Of a stretch of 64,000 nucleotides of DNA, positions 26,679 through 34,703 are shown piece after piece. Under the pieces are notes generated by a model. That model had not been told where the DNA came from. It worked only from the letters and a program-made list of their open reading frames with translations, and ran no database searches. The translations under genes were made by a program, and so were the position numbers. The DNA is taken from NCBI GenBank assembly GCA_951812755.1, contig OX638329.1, forward strand, positions 853,339-917,338. Direction: 5' to 3'. Numbering within the stretch: position 1 is the stretch's first letter; the number at the start of each line of letters is the position of its first letter. Source of the DNA: an uncultured Latescibacterota bacterium. Its GTDB lineage: Bacteria > Latescibacterota > UBA2968.

Positions 26679-27734
26679 ATGGCTACGGATTATAGTGCTT
26701 CAATTCTGGAGGGGCTGGGGGAGGGTATCGTGGCTTTTGATAAGACACATCGGGCTGTGATGGCCAATGGACATCTGATTGCATTGATGGGGTGGGACAA
26801 ACAGGCTGTTTGTGGCGCGTCGCCAGAGGTGCTATTTGCCCAACGCCCCGAGTTGTTGCGGATTTTGAACGAGGGTATGAAAAACAAGGTGCTGGTGTCG
26901 GACATAGATCTGGTACACCACAATGCCGATGGTGGATTGCAACATCTGCGCGTGAGCACGTCGTTTTTGGATGCGGATACGCGGTGCGGACTGGTGCTGG
27001 CGGTGCGCGATGTGTCTGAGATAAAGCGGATGGAGTGGGAGATCTTTCAAGTTGAAAAAATGACGGCGTTGGGGCGTTTGGCCGCTTCAGTTGCCCATGA
27101 GGTGCGCAATCCTCTGGGGGCGATTGATATTCAATTGCAGTTGTTGGAAGAAGACCTCGACGAGTTGGCAAGTGCGTTAAAAGAGCGTCTTGTGGGGCGG
27201 CTCAATATTGCGCAGACAGAGATGAAGCGGCTCGATCGCCTTGTACATAATTTTTTGCGTTTTTCGCGCACGCCCAAACTCCATTTGCGGCAGGTGTCTC
27301 TCAACGATGTGGTTCGCCACGTTTTTGAGCTGGTCTCGCCCGAAGCACGCGAGCGCGCGGTTGTGTTGCGTCTGGAACTTTCCGACGGTCTGCCCGCGAT
27401 CAATGGAGATGAAGATCAACTCGGTCAAGCTGTGCTCAATATTGTGGTGAATGCCTTTCAGTCTATGGCCGCCGGTGGCGATTTGATTGCTCGAACACAA
27501 ACGGAGTCGGGGCAGGTGTGTTTGATGCTTACAGATACGGGATGCGGGATTCCCGAAGAAGAAGTGGATCGCATTTTCGAGTTTTATTATACGACCAAAG
27601 ATGAGGGTACCGGGTTGGGGCTATCTATTGCCCAGCGCATCATTTATCAGCACGGTGGACACATTGACGTTGAGAGCCGTCCCGAATGGGGAACGACCTT
27701 CCGGGTGTATTTGCCCGAGCATGAGATAAAATAA
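26679..27734 (+). CDS. PAS-domain sensor histidine kinase, NtrB-like
   Basis: Cytosolic kinase of 351 residues: N-terminal PAS domain (about 1-118), HisKA with H140 in VAHEVRNPLGAID, and HATPase with NIVVNAFQSM, DTGCGIP and FYYTTKDEGTGLGL. The arrangement and size match NtrB/AtoS-type kinases. ATG 26679 follows GGGAGA; the longer frame upstream has no domain content. 90 bases before an NtrC-type activator gene on the same strand, its likely partner. Confidence 0.92.
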   Translation: MATDYSASILEGLGEGIVAFDKTHRAVMANGHLIALMGWDKQAVCGASPEVLFAQRPELLRILNEGMKNKVLVSDIDLVHHNADGGLQHLRVSTSFLDADTRCGLVLAVRDVSEIKRMEWEIFQVEKMTALGRLAASVAHEVRNPLGAIDIQLQLLEEDLDELASALKERLVGRLNIAQTEMKRLDRLVHNFLRFSRTPKLHLRQVSLNDVVRHVFELVSPEARERAVVLRLELSDGLPAINGDEDQLGQAVLNIVVNAFQSMAAGGDLIARTQTESGQVCLMLTDTGCGIPEEEVDRIFEFYYTTKDEGTGLGLSIAQRIIYQHGGHIDVESRPEWGTTFRVYLPEHEIK

Positions 27735-27740
27735 TTTGAG

Positions 27741-27765
27741 GCAATCGCGGCAGGGATGCCGCTCC
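27741..27765 (+). repeat. short REP-like hairpin
   Basis: GCGGCA (27747-27752) and TGCCGC (27757-27762) around a four-base loop, in the gap between kinase and activator. It has no T-run, so it is more likely an mRNA hairpin or REP remnant than a terminator. Confidence 0.45.
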
Positions 27766-27824
27766 AACAGCAGGCGGATCGTAGGAGGGAAATCCTTTTC
27801 CCGACTTATAGATAGAGGCGACTT

Positions 27825-29183
27825 ATGGACGCGAGTGAGATTCGGATTTTAATTGCAGATGATGAGTACTATATCTGCGAAGGTCTGCGAGAGGCGATGG
27901 CCAAAGACGGTTATCGGGTTGATGTGGCTTATGATGGGAATCAGGCAAAAATACTGATGGAAGCCCATGAGTACGATGCCGCGATTTTTGATCTCAAGAT
28001 GCCGGGGCAGGATGGTCTATCACTTTTGAAGTGGGTGAGTGGTGCAAATCGCGAAATTGGCGTTATTGTGATTACGGCTTATGGCGAGGTGGAGACGGCT
28101 GTTGAAGCCATGCGGCGGGGGGCTTATGATTATTTGACCAAGCCGGTAGATCTGAAGCGATTGCGCCTGTCCTTAGAGCGATTGCTCGATCACCAGGCAC
28201 TGGTGGCGGAGAACCGCGTATTGCGGGCGCGTCTGGATTCCAATGGGGAAAATGGGGATATTGTGCATCGAAGTGCTGCGATGGAACACGTTTGTGATAC
28301 TGTAGCGCAGGCGGCAATGACCGATGTGCCGGTTTTGATTACTGGAGAAACGGGTACGGGGAAAGAACTCGTGGCGCGTGCGATTCATCAGGCGAGTGCG
28401 CGGCGGAATGCGCCCCTATTGGCGATGAACTGCGGGGCGTTTGCCGAGACATTATTTGGCAGTGAGTTGTTCGGTTATGTAAAAGGGGCGTTTACGGGGG
28501 CGACAGTGGATAAGGCGGGGTTTTTTGCGGCGGCTGAAGGCGGGACGCTCTTTTTTGATGAAGTGGGTGAAATCCCCTTGCCCAATCAAGTCGATTTGCT
28601 CCGGGTATTAGAAGAAAGAGCCTATCGACCAGTGGGCAGTACCAAAGCGGTGGCCGCAGATGTGCGAACCATTTTTGTCACCAATCGTGATCTCGAGCGA
28701 GAAGTGGCAGAAGGGCGATTTAGAGAAGATTTGTATTATCGCATCAATGTGGTGCCCATTCGCCTGCCACCGCTTCGCGAGCGCGTCGAAGATATTCCGC
28801 TTTTGATCGATGTGTTTTTTGACAATTTGTGTGTGTTGCACCACAAACCGCGCAAGGAATTAACGCCCGATGCGATGGATAGGGTTCTGGCTTATTTATG
28901 GCCCGGCAATGTGCGCGAGTTAAAAAATACTATTGAGCGTATTGTGGTAACCTGTGCAGATCAAAAGGTCGAGGTCGATCATTTGCCTTCTCGGGTGCGC
29001 GATGCCCAGAATGCAACAGATACGATAATGGTCGAACTCGGTTCGTCGCTTGAAGACGTAGAGCGCGCGCTTATCGAAAAAACACTTGCACATGTGACGG
29101 CAAATCGCAAAAAGGCCGCAGCTTTGCTGGGGATCAGTGTTCGCGCGTTGCAATACAAGATCAAGGCGTATAATTTGCGCTAA
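27825..29183 (+). CDS. NtrC-family sigma-54-dependent response regulator
   Basis: Bacterial enhancer-binding protein of 452 residues. Receiver domain with D56 in AAIFDLKMPG; AAA+ domain with Walker A GETGTGKE (174-181), the sigma-54 contact loop GAFTGA (221-226) and Walker B-like GGTLFFDEVGEI; C-terminal Fis-type HTH (about 425-450, RKKAAALLGISVRALQYKIK). ATG 27825 has GAGG upstream. Downstream lie a sigma-54 promoter and two palindromes in phase, so the next gene is its probable target. Sigma-54 itself is not in the window. Confidence 0.95.
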   Translation: MDASEIRILIADDEYYICEGLREAMAKDGYRVDVAYDGNQAKILMEAHEYDAAIFDLKMPGQDGLSLLKWVSGANREIGVIVITAYGEVETAVEAMRRGAYDYLTKPVDLKRLRLSLERLLDHQALVAENRVLRARLDSNGENGDIVHRSAAMEHVCDTVAQAAMTDVPVLITGETGTGKELVARAIHQASARRNAPLLAMNCGAFAETLFGSELFGYVKGAFTGATVDKAGFFAAAEGGTLFFDEVGEIPLPNQVDLLRVLEERAYRPVGSTKAVAADVRTIFVTNRDLEREVAEGRFREDLYYRINVVPIRLPPLRERVEDIPLLIDVFFDNLCVLHHKPRKELTPDAMDRVLAYLWPGNVRELKNTIERIVVTCADQKVEVDHLPSRVRDAQNATDTIMVELGSSLEDVERALIEKTLAHVTANRKKAAALLGISVRALQYKIKAYNLR

Positions 29184-29192
29184 TTTCCCAAA

Positions 29193-29237
29193 GCGCAATT
29201 TTTGCATTTTGGTTATAGATGGGGTGCAATTTTTGCA
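29193..29237 (+). promoter_or_regulatory. two palindromic upstream activator sites
   Basis: GCAATTTTTGC (29195-29205, extending to GCA) and TGCAATTTTTGCA (29225-29237) are two copies of a TGCAA-N3-TTGCA inverted repeat with centres 31 bases apart, about three helical turns. They lie about 120 and 150 bases before the predicted sigma-54 transcription start, the usual range for enhancer-binding proteins. Confidence 0.7.
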
Positions 29238-29325
29238 TACTAAATGAAAGAAAAAAGAACATGCAGATCGAATTTTATGATTTTTGTTCAATATAAACAA
29301 TAATTTATGAGTACGGGAAATTTTT

Positions 29326-29341
29326 TGGCACGGATATTGCT
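29326..29341 (+). promoter_or_regulatory. sigma-54 promoter
   Basis: TGGCAC-GGATA-TTGCT, with GG (29327-29328) and GC (29339-29340) exactly ten bases apart, matches the -24/-12 consensus at every key base. It points to the PTS IIA gene with a leader of about 135 bases. The remaining 29184-29489 spacer contains the two upstream palindromes and one downstream palindrome, and nothing coding. Confidence 0.88.
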
Positions 29342-29453
29342 GTTATATTAGGGTGCGTTTATCGCGGTTTTTGATGTTGGAGATTAACCTTATGTTTTTA
29401 TTGATGTTAATGTGTTATTCTCCTTTTCTAATAAATGTCTTATAGTTTGAAGG

Positions 29454-29466
29454 TGCAAATTCTGCA
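29454..29466 (+). promoter_or_regulatory. third TGCA-N5-TGCA palindrome, in the leader
   Basis: TGCAAATTCTGCA keeps the outer TGCA...TGCA of the two upstream sites but lies downstream of the sigma-54 promoter, just before the IIA start. It could be a repressor or feedback site for the same regulator. Confidence 0.45.
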
Positions 29467-29489
29467 TTTTTGTCGCGTGGGGGGGTCAG

Positions 29490-29993
29490 GTGAATCAAAC
29501 GACAATTTTACCGGAAGACGATGTTTTTCATTTTGATGTTTCGCTTCTTGTACCCGAGTTGCAATCCCAGGATCGCATGGGAGCGATCAAAGAACTGGTT
29601 GATCGGCTCTATGGGCGCAGGAAGGTGGTCGATAGTCTGAAGTTTTTGCAAACTATTCTGGATCGCGAAGATCAGATGAGTACTGTTTTGGGCCGGGGTG
29701 TTGCATTGCCCCATGCGCGGTGTCGTTCGGTTGCTCAGCCCGGTGTGGCATTGGGTATTTCTCAGACGGGTATTGCTTTTCCCCCAGATGCAGAACCCGT
29801 TCACATGATCTGCATGGTTGCAGTACCCGATGTGGCTCCTGTGCCTTATCTGTCGGTTTTGAGCAATTTGGCCCTGTTGTTTAAAAATTCAGATGTGCGA
29901 GCGGGTTTGATGGCCTGCGACACATCGATGAGTATGTATCAATTTATGACGGAACATCTCGCGCAAATTCGCAAGGTGTCGTCTCCCCTATAA
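29490..29993 (+). CDS. PTS IIA type-2 domain protein (PtsN/EIIA-Ntr-like)
   Basis: Stand-alone IIA domain of 167 residues with the phospho-accepting histidine H75 in RGVALPHARC and the following conserved segment GVALGISQTGIAF. Single IIA-2 proteins of this type are regulatory phosphocarriers, as in the nitrogen PTS, rather than sugar transporters. GTG 29490 follows a G-rich ribosome site. Expression from a sigma-54 promoter next to an NtrC-type gene fits the nitrogen-PTS idea; no HPr, EI or transporter components are nearby. Confidence 0.88.
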   Translation: MNQTTILPEDDVFHFDVSLLVPELQSQDRMGAIKELVDRLYGRRKVVDSLKFLQTILDREDQMSTVLGRGVALPHARCRSVAQPGVALGISQTGIAFPPDAEPVHMICMVAVPDVAPVPYLSVLSNLALLFKNSDVRAGLMACDTSMSMYQFMTEHLAQIRKVSSPL

Positions 29994-30000
29994 TGCGAAT

Positions 30001-30060
30001 TAAAAATTAAAAATTAAGAATTAGAAATTAAAACCTGAGCTGAACCGTCTCTAATTCTCA
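30001..30060 (+). other. AT-rich spacer with inverted repeat before the sigma factor
   Basis: Contains serial AAAATTA-type repeats and a 9-bp perfect inverted repeat AGAATTAGA (30017-30025) / TCTAATTCT (30050-30058). It could be a weak terminator for the IIA gene or an operator for the sigma gene; it lacks a clear T-run. Confidence 0.4.
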
Positions 30061-30115
30061 ATTGGTATTTTATAGCATATATATTAGCTCCCCATCCTTT
30101 TACAGGAGGTTCCCC

Positions 30116-30967
30116 TTGCCTGGAATTATGATTCAAGATAGTGAGTCTCTGGATTTGTATCTGCGAGACATTGCCTCGTCTGAACCCCTTTCGAGTGCGG
30201 AAGAGATTGACCTGGCAAAAAAGATTCATAAAGGTTGCCAGAGATCCAGAGATAAACTGGTTTCTGCCAATCTCCGTTTTGTGGTGAGTGTGGCGCGCGA
30301 ATATCAAAATCACGGGGTGCCTCTGGCCGACTTGATCAGCGCGGGCAATATGGGCCTGATGACGGCTGCCGAGCGCTTTGATGGCACGCGGGGCTTTAAG
30401 TTTATTTCCTATGCTGTCTGGTGGATCCGCCAGGCGATTCACCAGAGTCTGGCACAGGATTCGCGGGTTGTGCGGTTGCCTATTAACCGCATTGATTTGT
30501 TGCACAATATTTCAAAGGTGTCGCGCGAACTGAGGCAGTCAAGCGAGACCGAACCCGAACCGGAAACTGTGGCAAAAGAACTCGGCGTGTCGGTGGAGAT
30601 GGTTCAGGATACGTTGATGCGCGCACGCGATGTCTGGTCTCTGGATGCGTCTTTCCGCGAGGAGGATGACCACAGTTTGCTGCATGTGTTGCCGGACAAG
30701 ACGCAAAAGGCACCCGATGAGGAAGTTGTAGAAGATTCGGTGCGCGAACAGGTGAGAGATGTGCTCACATCTCTGGATGACCGCGAGACCGAGGTTTTGC
30801 GCCTGTATTTTGGTCTGGGCGGTGAGGAGCCGCTTACGCTTGAAGAGATCGGCGTTCGGTTCAATTTGACCCGAGAGCGCGTGCGGCAGATTAAGGAGAA
30901 AGCGCTTCGCAGATTGCGCCATCCGCGTCGTCGCTCGCGGCTTGAGCCGTTGCTGGAAGTGACTTGA
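30116..30967 (+). CDS. sigma-70 family RNA polymerase sigma factor (group 1/2, short N-terminus)
   Basis: 283 residues with regions 1.2 (SLDLYLRDI), 2 (LRFVVSVAREYQNHG...DLISAGNMGLMTAAERFD, then FISYAVWWIRQAI), 3 and 4 (LTLEEIGVRFNLTRERVRQIKEKAL). Region 1.1 is missing, so it may be either a lean primary sigma or a group 2 stress sigma. Start: TTG 30116 is six bases after GGAGG and fits better than ATG 30128, which would be 18 bases away; the longer frame from 30062 runs through the ribosome site. Confidence 0.9.
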   Translation: MPGIMIQDSESLDLYLRDIASSEPLSSAEEIDLAKKIHKGCQRSRDKLVSANLRFVVSVAREYQNHGVPLADLISAGNMGLMTAAERFDGTRGFKFISYAVWWIRQAIHQSLAQDSRVVRLPINRIDLLHNISKVSRELRQSSETEPEPETVAKELGVSVEMVQDTLMRARDVWSLDASFREEDDHSLLHVLPDKTQKAPDEEVVEDSVREQVRDVLTSLDDRETEVLRLYFGLGGEEPLTLEEIGVRFNLTRERVRQIKEKALRRLRHPRRRSRLEPLLEVT

Positions 30968-31020
30968 TACATGGACATGGACTGGTTTTGATTGTCATTA
31001 CGCCAGTAATCCAGTTTCAC

Positions 31021-31054
31021 AAGAAGAGTACCGTTGGGTGCTCTTCTTTTTTTT
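31021..31054 (+). terminator. sigma factor gene terminator
   Basis: 12-bp stem with one wobble (31021-31032 with 31037-31048), four-base loop, then eight or more T. Immediately precedes the next promoter. Confidence 0.93.
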
Positions 31055-31057
31055 GGC

Positions 31058-31086
31058 TTGACAGCACGCAAATCGAAAAATATACT
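31058..31086 (+). promoter_or_regulatory. sigma-70 promoter of the lipoprotein gene
   Basis: TTGACA (31058-31063), 17-base spacer, TATACT (31081-31086): near-perfect consensus, starting four bases after the terminator T-run. Confidence 0.85.
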
Positions 31087-31110
31087 GTAGCTGTTCATTT
31101 TTGTGACCTA

Positions 31111-31181
31111 CCCCCTAACCCCTTTCCTACAAGGAAGGGGGAATCAGGTCTCCCCGTGTCGGGGAGGGGCCGGGGGAGGGG
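31111..31181 (+). repeat. GC-rich double hairpin in the lipoprotein 5' leader
   Basis: CCCCTTTCC...GGAAGGGG and CTCCCCG-TGT-CGGGGAG make two adjacent hairpins between the promoter and the ribosome site. It resembles a known kind of dispersed intergenic repeat (CCCTAACCCC...GGGGAGGGG) and may also fold in the transcript. Confidence 0.55.
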
Positions 31182-31211
31182 TCAGTGCATTTAATTTGCA
31201 TGGAGGTCGAA

Positions 31212-31718
31212 ATGAAACGCCTGATGATATTCCTCCTGTCTGTGTTCGCAATGCAGGGATGTAGTGATCGTCTGTCAGATATGCAAACACAATTGGCGGG
31301 TACCTGGGTTTTGCAAAGTCGCGAATTGCAAGATGGTACTGTGTTGAGTGGCCCGCATATAAAAGGGTCGCTTTTGTGGGAGCCGATCAGTTCTCGAAAA
31401 GCACATGTTACGCTCAATCTTCTCGAAGATTTAAAAGATGGTACGCCCCGGCGATTTAATTATGCTGCCAGTACGTATGAAATTTCTACGTCGGCGATTA
31501 CGCGAGCCAGGCATGTGCTGGTTCGCCAGGGGTATCGCTCTTCTGCCGAATCACCGATGTCGATTTATCCCAAAGGCAAAAGTGTGAAGGGCAAAATTAC
31601 GGTTGAGGGCGATAAAATTGAGATTGCACACGATGAGCAGCAGTGGGTTTTTGAAGGCAATACGATGACGGCATCTTATGAGGGGGCATGGGTTGATACA
31701 TGGATGCGGATTCAGTAG
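31212..31718 (+). CDS. small lipoprotein of unknown function
   Basis: 168 residues beginning with a lipoprotein signal: MKRLMIFLLSVFAMQGC, with the lipid-accepting cysteine at 17. The mature part starts with a segment (LAGTWVLQSREL...) resembling lipocalin-like beta-barrel proteins, but the match is too weak to name a family. ATG 31212 has GGAGG five bases upstream. A monocistronic unit with its own promoter and terminator. Confidence 0.8.
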   Translation: MKRLMIFLLSVFAMQGCSDRLSDMQTQLAGTWVLQSRELQDGTVLSGPHIKGSLLWEPISSRKAHVTLNLLEDLKDGTPRRFNYAASTYEISTSAITRARHVLVRQGYRSSAESPMSIYPKGKSVKGKITVEGDKIEIAHDEQQWVFEGNTMTASYEGAWVDTWMRIQ

Positions 31719-31738
31719 GGTGTTGTGAAAAAAACGAG

Positions 31739-31764
31739 GCGCGGCTATGCCGCGCTTTTTTTTT
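31739..31764 (+). terminator. lipoprotein gene terminator
   Basis: Perfect 7-bp GC stem GCGCGGC/GCCGCGC (31739-31745 with 31749-31755) with a three-base loop and nine T. Confidence 0.95.
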
Positions 31765-31887
31765 GCCAGGTGCGACTATTCTTTTAATATTGGCGAAACA
31801 CTTATGAAACCTGCTCGAAATATATTAAGCGTAAGTTTTGGCTATTATTTCCGCGTTGTTTCACAGGTTAAAATACGGGATAGAACT

Positions 31888-33222
31888 ATGAATGATGGAA
31901 GCCGCGAATACGTGCTGAATGCCGCGTCAGAACACGGGGTCAAATTTATCAGGCTCTGGTTTACGGATATTTTGGGATTTCTAAAGAGTGTCGCCATTCC
32001 CGTTGAGCAACTCGATGGCGCTTTGACCGAGGGGATCGGTTTTGATGGGTCGGCAGTTGAGGGCTTTGCGCGCATTGACGAGAGCGATATGATCGCCATG
32101 CCCGATCCCAATACTTTTCAGGTGTTGCCTTTTCGCCCGCAAGAAGGCGGCACTGTTGCGCGTATGTTTTGCGATATTCTCCAGCCGGGGGGAAACCCAT
32201 ATCAGGGAGACCCTCGCTGGGTGCTGAAAGAAAATTTGAGACGCGCAGGCGATATGGGCTTTGCGTTTTACGTAAGTCCAGAGATGGAGTTTTTCTATTT
32301 TGAGAAACCCGAGGTTCCGCTCAAGGGTCTGGATGAGGGTGGGTATTTTGATCAGACGTCTCTGGATGTGGCGAGCGATTTGCGCCGGGATACGGTGTTG
32401 ACGCTGGAGAAGATGGGGATTGAGGTGGCGTCCAGTCATCACGAAGACGCGCCCAGTCAGCACGAGATCGATTTGCTTTATACCGATGCGCTGACGATGG
32501 CGGACAATGCGATGACTTACCGTTTGGTGGTGAAAGAGATTGCCGTGAAACACGGCGTTTGGGCGACGTTTATGCCCAAACCCATTTTTGGTGTCAATGG
32601 CAATGGTATGCATACGAATATGTCGCTGTTTAAGGGGGAAGACAACGCGTTTTACGACGCTGAAGATGAATACCATCTGTCGGCTACGGCGCGGTATTTT
32701 ATCGCGGGCTTGCTCAAACACGCCTGTGAGATGACGCTGGTGACCAATCAGTGGGTCAATTCGTATAAGCGGTTGGTGCCGGGTTACGAGGCGCCTTTGT
32801 ACACGACGTGGTCGGTGGTCAATCGATCGGATCTGGTGCGCGTGCCGGCCTATTCTCTGGATAAGGAGAGTACAACGCGCATCGAATACCGGTCGCCCGA
32901 TCCGGCCTGCAATCCCTATCTGGCATTTGCGATTATGCTATCTGCGGGATTAGAGGGTATTGAAAAACGCTGTGAAGTGCCGCCGCCTATGGAAAAAAAT
33001 GTCGCTGAGATGTCCAGTGCCGAACGGGAAAAAGCGGGAATTAAAACCCTGCCTCTGGATCTGTCACAGGCTATTGATCTGGCTGAGAGCAGCGATCTGC
33101 TTCGCAATGCTCTGGGCGATCACATTTTTGAGAAGTTTATTGCGAACAAGAAGATCGAATGGGCCAATTACAGGGCGCAGGTGACGGGTTACGAACTGGA
33201 TCAACATCTTAAAATTTTGTGA
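31888..33222 (+). CDS. glnA: glutamine synthetase type I (alpha-like, non-adenylylated)
   Basis: Cytosolic dodecameric enzyme making glutamine from glutamate, ammonia and ATP. 444 residues, the length of the Bacillus/alpha form. Motifs: GFDGSAVEGF (51-60), PEMEFFYF with metal glutamates, MPKPIFGVNGNGMHTNMSL (ATP site) and RIEYRSPDPACNPYLAFA. Where adenylylated enzymes have a tyrosine in KNLYDLP, this one reads KNVAEMS, so it should not be regulated by GlnE-type adenylylation. ATG 31888 starts the conserved N-terminus; ribosome site is weak. Confidence 0.95.
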   Translation: MNDGSREYVLNAASEHGVKFIRLWFTDILGFLKSVAIPVEQLDGALTEGIGFDGSAVEGFARIDESDMIAMPDPNTFQVLPFRPQEGGTVARMFCDILQPGGNPYQGDPRWVLKENLRRAGDMGFAFYVSPEMEFFYFEKPEVPLKGLDEGGYFDQTSLDVASDLRRDTVLTLEKMGIEVASSHHEDAPSQHEIDLLYTDALTMADNAMTYRLVVKEIAVKHGVWATFMPKPIFGVNGNGMHTNMSLFKGEDNAFYDAEDEYHLSATARYFIAGLLKHACEMTLVTNQWVNSYKRLVPGYEAPLYTTWSVVNRSDLVRVPAYSLDKESTTRIEYRSPDPACNPYLAFAIMLSAGLEGIEKRCEVPPPMEKNVAEMSSAEREKAGIKTLPLDLSQAIDLAESSDLLRNALGDHIFEKFIANKKIEWANYRAQVTGYELDQHLKIL

Positions 33223-33231
33223 GGTACAAAG

Positions 33232-33480
33232 ATGGGAAAAAAACGCAGGCCATGCCCCCGCGGGTTGTACGATGGATGCCCGATTCCACGAGAGTTGTGT
33301 AGCGAAGATTACGCGCGCACAGGTGAGTGGCATTGTTTGAAGTTTTTGCGCGAGTTTGAGTGGTTTGTGTTTGGAACCTCTGGGGAAGACGCGGCGCCAC
33401 AAGCTCTTGCCGGTGCTGGGGAAGAAATTGTATCGCTGGAGGATTTGATGCGGGTGCTGAAGGGGATGGATAATGGGTGA
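33232..33480 (+). CDS. small cysteine-containing hypothetical protein
   Basis: 82 residues, starting nine bases after glnA with GAGG before the ATG, so it is probably co-transcribed with it. Basic N-terminus, four cysteines (8, 16, 23, 35) in the first half that could bind a metal, aromatic EWFVFG, and an acidic C-terminal helix. No family recognised. The link to glutamine synthetase is only positional. Confidence 0.6.
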   Translation: MGKKRRPCPRGLYDGCPIPRELCSEDYARTGEWHCLKFLREFEWFVFGTSGEDAAPQALAGAGEEIVSLEDLMRVLKGMDNG

Positions 33481-33508
33481 ACGCGAATCAGCGAATCAGC
33501 GAATCAAC
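33481..33508 (+). repeat. triple short direct repeat
   Basis: GCGAATCA occurs three times in a row at about 33483-33506, just after the stop of the small protein. Tandem 8-base repeats like this can vary in number. Confidence 0.6.
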
Positions 33509-33514
33509 AAAGCC

Positions 33515-33624
33515 GTCATTGCGGCATGGTGTTAGCCGCCACGCCGAAGGCACAACGCCAGTAATCCAGAGGTTTTGGGTGATTGGGTGGGGTTCGTCTA
33601 TGAACTGGCCTGAGAGACGGCCAG
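33515..33624. repeat. composite REP-like element before hemE
   Basis: Starts GTCATTGCGGCATGGTGTTA-GCCGC (a small stem GCGGC/GCCGC), contains CGCCAGTAATCCAG, which also occurs at about 31000, and ends with the palindrome CTGGCC...GGCCAG (33605-33624). The last part is, with one change, the reverse complement of 19021-19040. No gene is supported here. Confidence 0.65.
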
Positions 33625-33671
33625 TTTTACACCACTTCGTCTATTCGTCTGTGCTGAAAAGGATATGTTGC

Positions 33672-34703
33672 ATGTCAGATCGTTTTTTAAAGGCGTGTCG
33701 TCGCGAATGTGTGGATGCGACGCCTGTTTGGTTTATGCGCCAGGCCGGGCGGTATATGAAGGCTTATTGGACGTATCGCGATCGCTACAGTTTTCTCGAT
33801 ATGGTGAAGACGCCCGAGATCTCTACGGCGATTACGATGCAACCTGTGAACGCATATCCTGTGGATGCTGCGATTATTTTTCAGGATTTGCTGCCGATTC
33901 TCGAGTCGATGGGGTTGGATCTGGACTATGTAAAGGGCGAGGGTCCGGTTATTCACAATCCGATTCGCACGGTGGCAGATATCGATGCGTTGATCTTGAG
34001 ACCCGCCGAAGAGGCTATGCCTTATGTGGGCGATGCCATTCGGATGGCCGCAGGAGAACTCAATGGTCGCGTTCCGTTGATCGGTTTTGCAGGTGCGCCT
34101 TTTACGCTGGTTTGTTATGCGGTGGAGGGCGGTTCGTCGCGCAATTACGAGATTGCCAAGGGGTTGATGTACGGCGAGCCAGCGCAATGGCATCGTTTGA
34201 TGGATATGATGGCGACGGCTATTGGCGATTATCTCATCGCGCAGGTTCGGGCGGGTGCTCGGGTATTGCAGGTGTTCGATAGCTGGGTCGGGGCGTTGAG
34301 TCCGGCTGATTATCGCGAATACGTGTTGCCGCATTCGCAGAAGGCGATTGCGATTGCGAAAGAAGCGGTGGATGTGCCGCTTATTCATTTTGGTACGGGT
34401 ACGGCGGGTATTCTCGAGTTGTTGAAGGAAGCGGGAGGCGATGTTATTGGCGTTGATTGGCGCATTGATATAGATGTGGCGTGGCGCCGTTTGGGCGATG
34501 ATGTGGGTGTGCAGGGCAATCTGGATCCCGTGGTGTTGTTCGCGCCTTTTGAGGAGATAGAGCGGCAGACAGGGCGCATATTGGATTCGGTGAGGGGTAA
34601 GCCGGGGCATATTTTTAATTTGGGTCATGGGATTTTACAGCGCACACCTGTGGAGAATGTGCGGAGATTGGTTGATTTTGTGCATGAATATACGGCGCGA
34701 TGA
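33672..34703 (+). CDS. hemE: uroporphyrinogen decarboxylase
   Basis: Converts uroporphyrinogen III to coproporphyrinogen III. 343 residues with the N-terminal signature TPVWFMRQAGRYM, the substrate-site GFAGAPFTL and the DSWVGALSP segment. ATG 33672 follows AAGGA at eight bases; the long upstream frame only reads repeat sequence. First gene of hemE-hemH-hemY; overlaps hemH by 20 bases. Confidence 0.96.
   Translation: MSDRFLKACRRECVDATPVWFMRQAGRYMKAYWTYRDRYSFLDMVKTPEISTAITMQPVNAYPVDAAIIFQDLLPILESMGLDLDYVKGEGPVIHNPIRTVADIDALILRPAEEAMPYVGDAIRMAAGELNGRVPLIGFAGAPFTLVCYAVEGGSSRNYEIAKGLMYGEPAQWHRLMDMMATAIGDYLIAQVRAGARVLQVFDSWVGALSPADYREYVLPHSQKAIAIAKEAVDVPLIHFGTGTAGILELLKEAGGDVIGVDWRIDIDVAWRRLGDDVGVQGNLDPVVLFAPFEEIERQTGRILDSVRGKPGHIFNLGHGILQRTPVENVRRLVDFVHEYTAR

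Noticed and set aside
27741-27765. Rho-independent terminator between the PAS kinase and the NtrC-type gene
   Set aside because: The hairpin has no following T-run, and the two genes are expected to be co-transcribed.
31765-31887. Sigma-54 promoter upstream of glnA
   Set aside because: A TTGGC motif is present, but the GG-N10-GC spacing fails and no TTGC box follows.
33687-34628. 313-codon minus-strand open frame opposite hemE
   Set aside because: Shadow of hemE, which has full family motifs on the plus strand.
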